The notes under the pieces: model-generated
Seen by the model: only the letters and a program-made list of their open reading frames with translations
Database searches by the model: none
What the model was told of the DNA's origin: nothing
In this document: one piece after another, positions 5,948-6,576 of the stretch
Layout of the letters: each line of letters begins with the position of its first letter
Position numbering within the stretch: the stretch's first letter is position 1
Position numbers and translations under genes: made by a program
Assembly (NCBI GenBank): GCA_021802085.1
Contig: JAKAAZ010000196.1
Location: 1-6,576 of the forward strand
DNA: 6,576 bases
From: Acidobacteriota bacterium
GTDB taxonomy: Bacteria; Acidobacteriota; Terriglobia; Terriglobales; Acidobacteriaceae
Direction: 5' to 3'

Positions 5948-6576
5948 ATGGCCAAGGCTGCGCTTGTTGTCCCTGAGATCCCATTTCAATCCCGGGGACT
6001 GGATAGGAAACAGACATGGTGGGAACGCCTGCGGAAGGGGGATGAGGTCGTCCATCTCATCACCCTGGCGGGCGGATGGTCGATACTCGTCATCACAGCA
6101 CTACTGGTGCAGCACCTGTGGGTCTATTCGCGGCTTTCGCGGCACGCTTTCGGATGGCATTTTTTAGTCGACAGCACATGGGACCCGGTGAATGGCGTGT
6201 TCGGGGCGTGGCCCTTTGTCTATGGCACGGTGGTGACCTCGTTGCTGGCGCTGGCGATTTCCATCCCCATCGGGCTTGGCTCCGCGATTTTCCTGGCGGA
6301 GCTGGCACCGCGCAAATTGTCCAATGCGCTGACATTCCTGATTGAATTGCTGGCGGCGGTGCCCAGCGTGATCTACGGGCTGATTGGAATTTTTCTTTTG
6401 ATTCCGGTGCTGTTTACCGTGGTGCCGTACTTTCAGAAATACTTTGGCTGGATTCCCATCTTCAATGGCACGTTTTATGGTGTCAGCTATTTTTCCGCGT
6501 CGATCGTGCTGTCCATTATGGTGGTGCCATTCATCATTTCCATTTCGCGGGAGGTGCTGATCGCCGTGCCCGTGTC
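5948..6576 (+). CDS. pstC: phosphate ABC transporter permease PstC, 3' end outside the window
   Basis: PstC pairs with PstA to form the inner-membrane channel that moves phosphate delivered by PstS, powered by PstB. 209 codons are visible and the frame is open at the edge. A basic cytoplasmic N-terminus (1-33) is followed by a first membrane segment at about 34-58, a periplasmic stretch with FLVDSTWDPVNGVFG (72-86), then FVYGTVVTSLLALAISIPIGLG (second segment, about 90-111), AIFLAELAP, ELLAAVPSVIYGL (133-145) in the third, and a further segment near 183-200. REVLIAVP (201-208) normally precedes the EAA loop that contacts the ATPase, which lies beyond the edge. The ATG has AGGAG (5937-5941) at six bases. 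It is co-transcribed with pstS, and pstA and pstB are expected next. Confidence 0.95.
   Translation, partial: MAKAALVVPEIPFQSRGLDRKQTWWERLRKGDEVVHLITLAGGWSILVITALLVQHLWVYSRLSRHAFGWHFLVDSTWDPVNGVFGAWPFVYGTVVTSLLALAISIPIGLGSAIFLAELAPRKLSNALTFLIELLAAVPSVIYGLIGIFLLIPVLFTVVPYFQKYFGWIPIFNGTFYGVSYFSASIVLSIMVVPFIISISREVLIAVPV

Noticed and set aside
1..6576. CRISPR array, insertion sequence, tRNA or rRNA
   Set aside because: No repeat-spacer pattern, transposase motif, terminal repeats or RNA gene signature was seen on either strand.

Overview
The window is bacterial chromosomal DNA of moderately high GC with dense gene packing. It looks like an Acidobacteriota genome. That assignment is an inference from protein style: a Tat-exported GH31 glycosidase, a nucleoside hydrolase of a type I associate with that phylum, and an 'MQRRDF' type Tat leader. 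No ribosomal or taxonomic marker is present.

Left part (1-1036, + strand): a nucleoside hydrolase-like reading frame. Its C-terminal two thirds are clear, but the N-terminal block that carries the Asp-rich calcium and ribose site is absent. Recognisable homology begins only near position 120. The preceding 117 bases look unrelated, and the nucleoside hydrolase frame has a stop at 23-25. This is probably a truncated gene or a rearrangement or assembly junction.

Middle part (1062-4414, - strand): a two-gene translationally coupled unit. A class I PLP-dependent aminotransferase (3191-4414) is followed by a Tat-exported GH31 family alpha-glycosidase (1062-3194). They overlap by four bases (TTGA), and the glycosidase starts on TTG. 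The glycosidase converges on the nucleoside hydrolase with a 25-base gap.

Intergenic control region (4415-4898): on the minus strand there is a sigma70-like promoter with a perfect inverted repeat in its spacer. It is followed by a leader with two small hairpins, a strong Shine-Dalgarno sequence and a 38-codon ORF that is little more than a Tat signal start. The aminotransferase begins 74 bases after that ORF stops. On the plus strand, upstream of pstS, there are three TTCA-centred units spaced exactly 11 bp apart, with a -10-like hexamer placed as in Pho promoters. This is a candidate Pho box.

Right part (4899-6576, + strand): the start of a high-affinity phosphate uptake operon. It contains pstS (complete periplasmic phosphate-binding protein) and pstC (permease, cut by the window edge). 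pstA, pstB and possibly phoU would be expected beyond the edge. Nothing here amounts to a clearly new system. The best leads are the orphan Tat leader ORF with its structured promoter and leader, the truncated nucleoside hydrolase junction, and the Pho-like periodic repeat.
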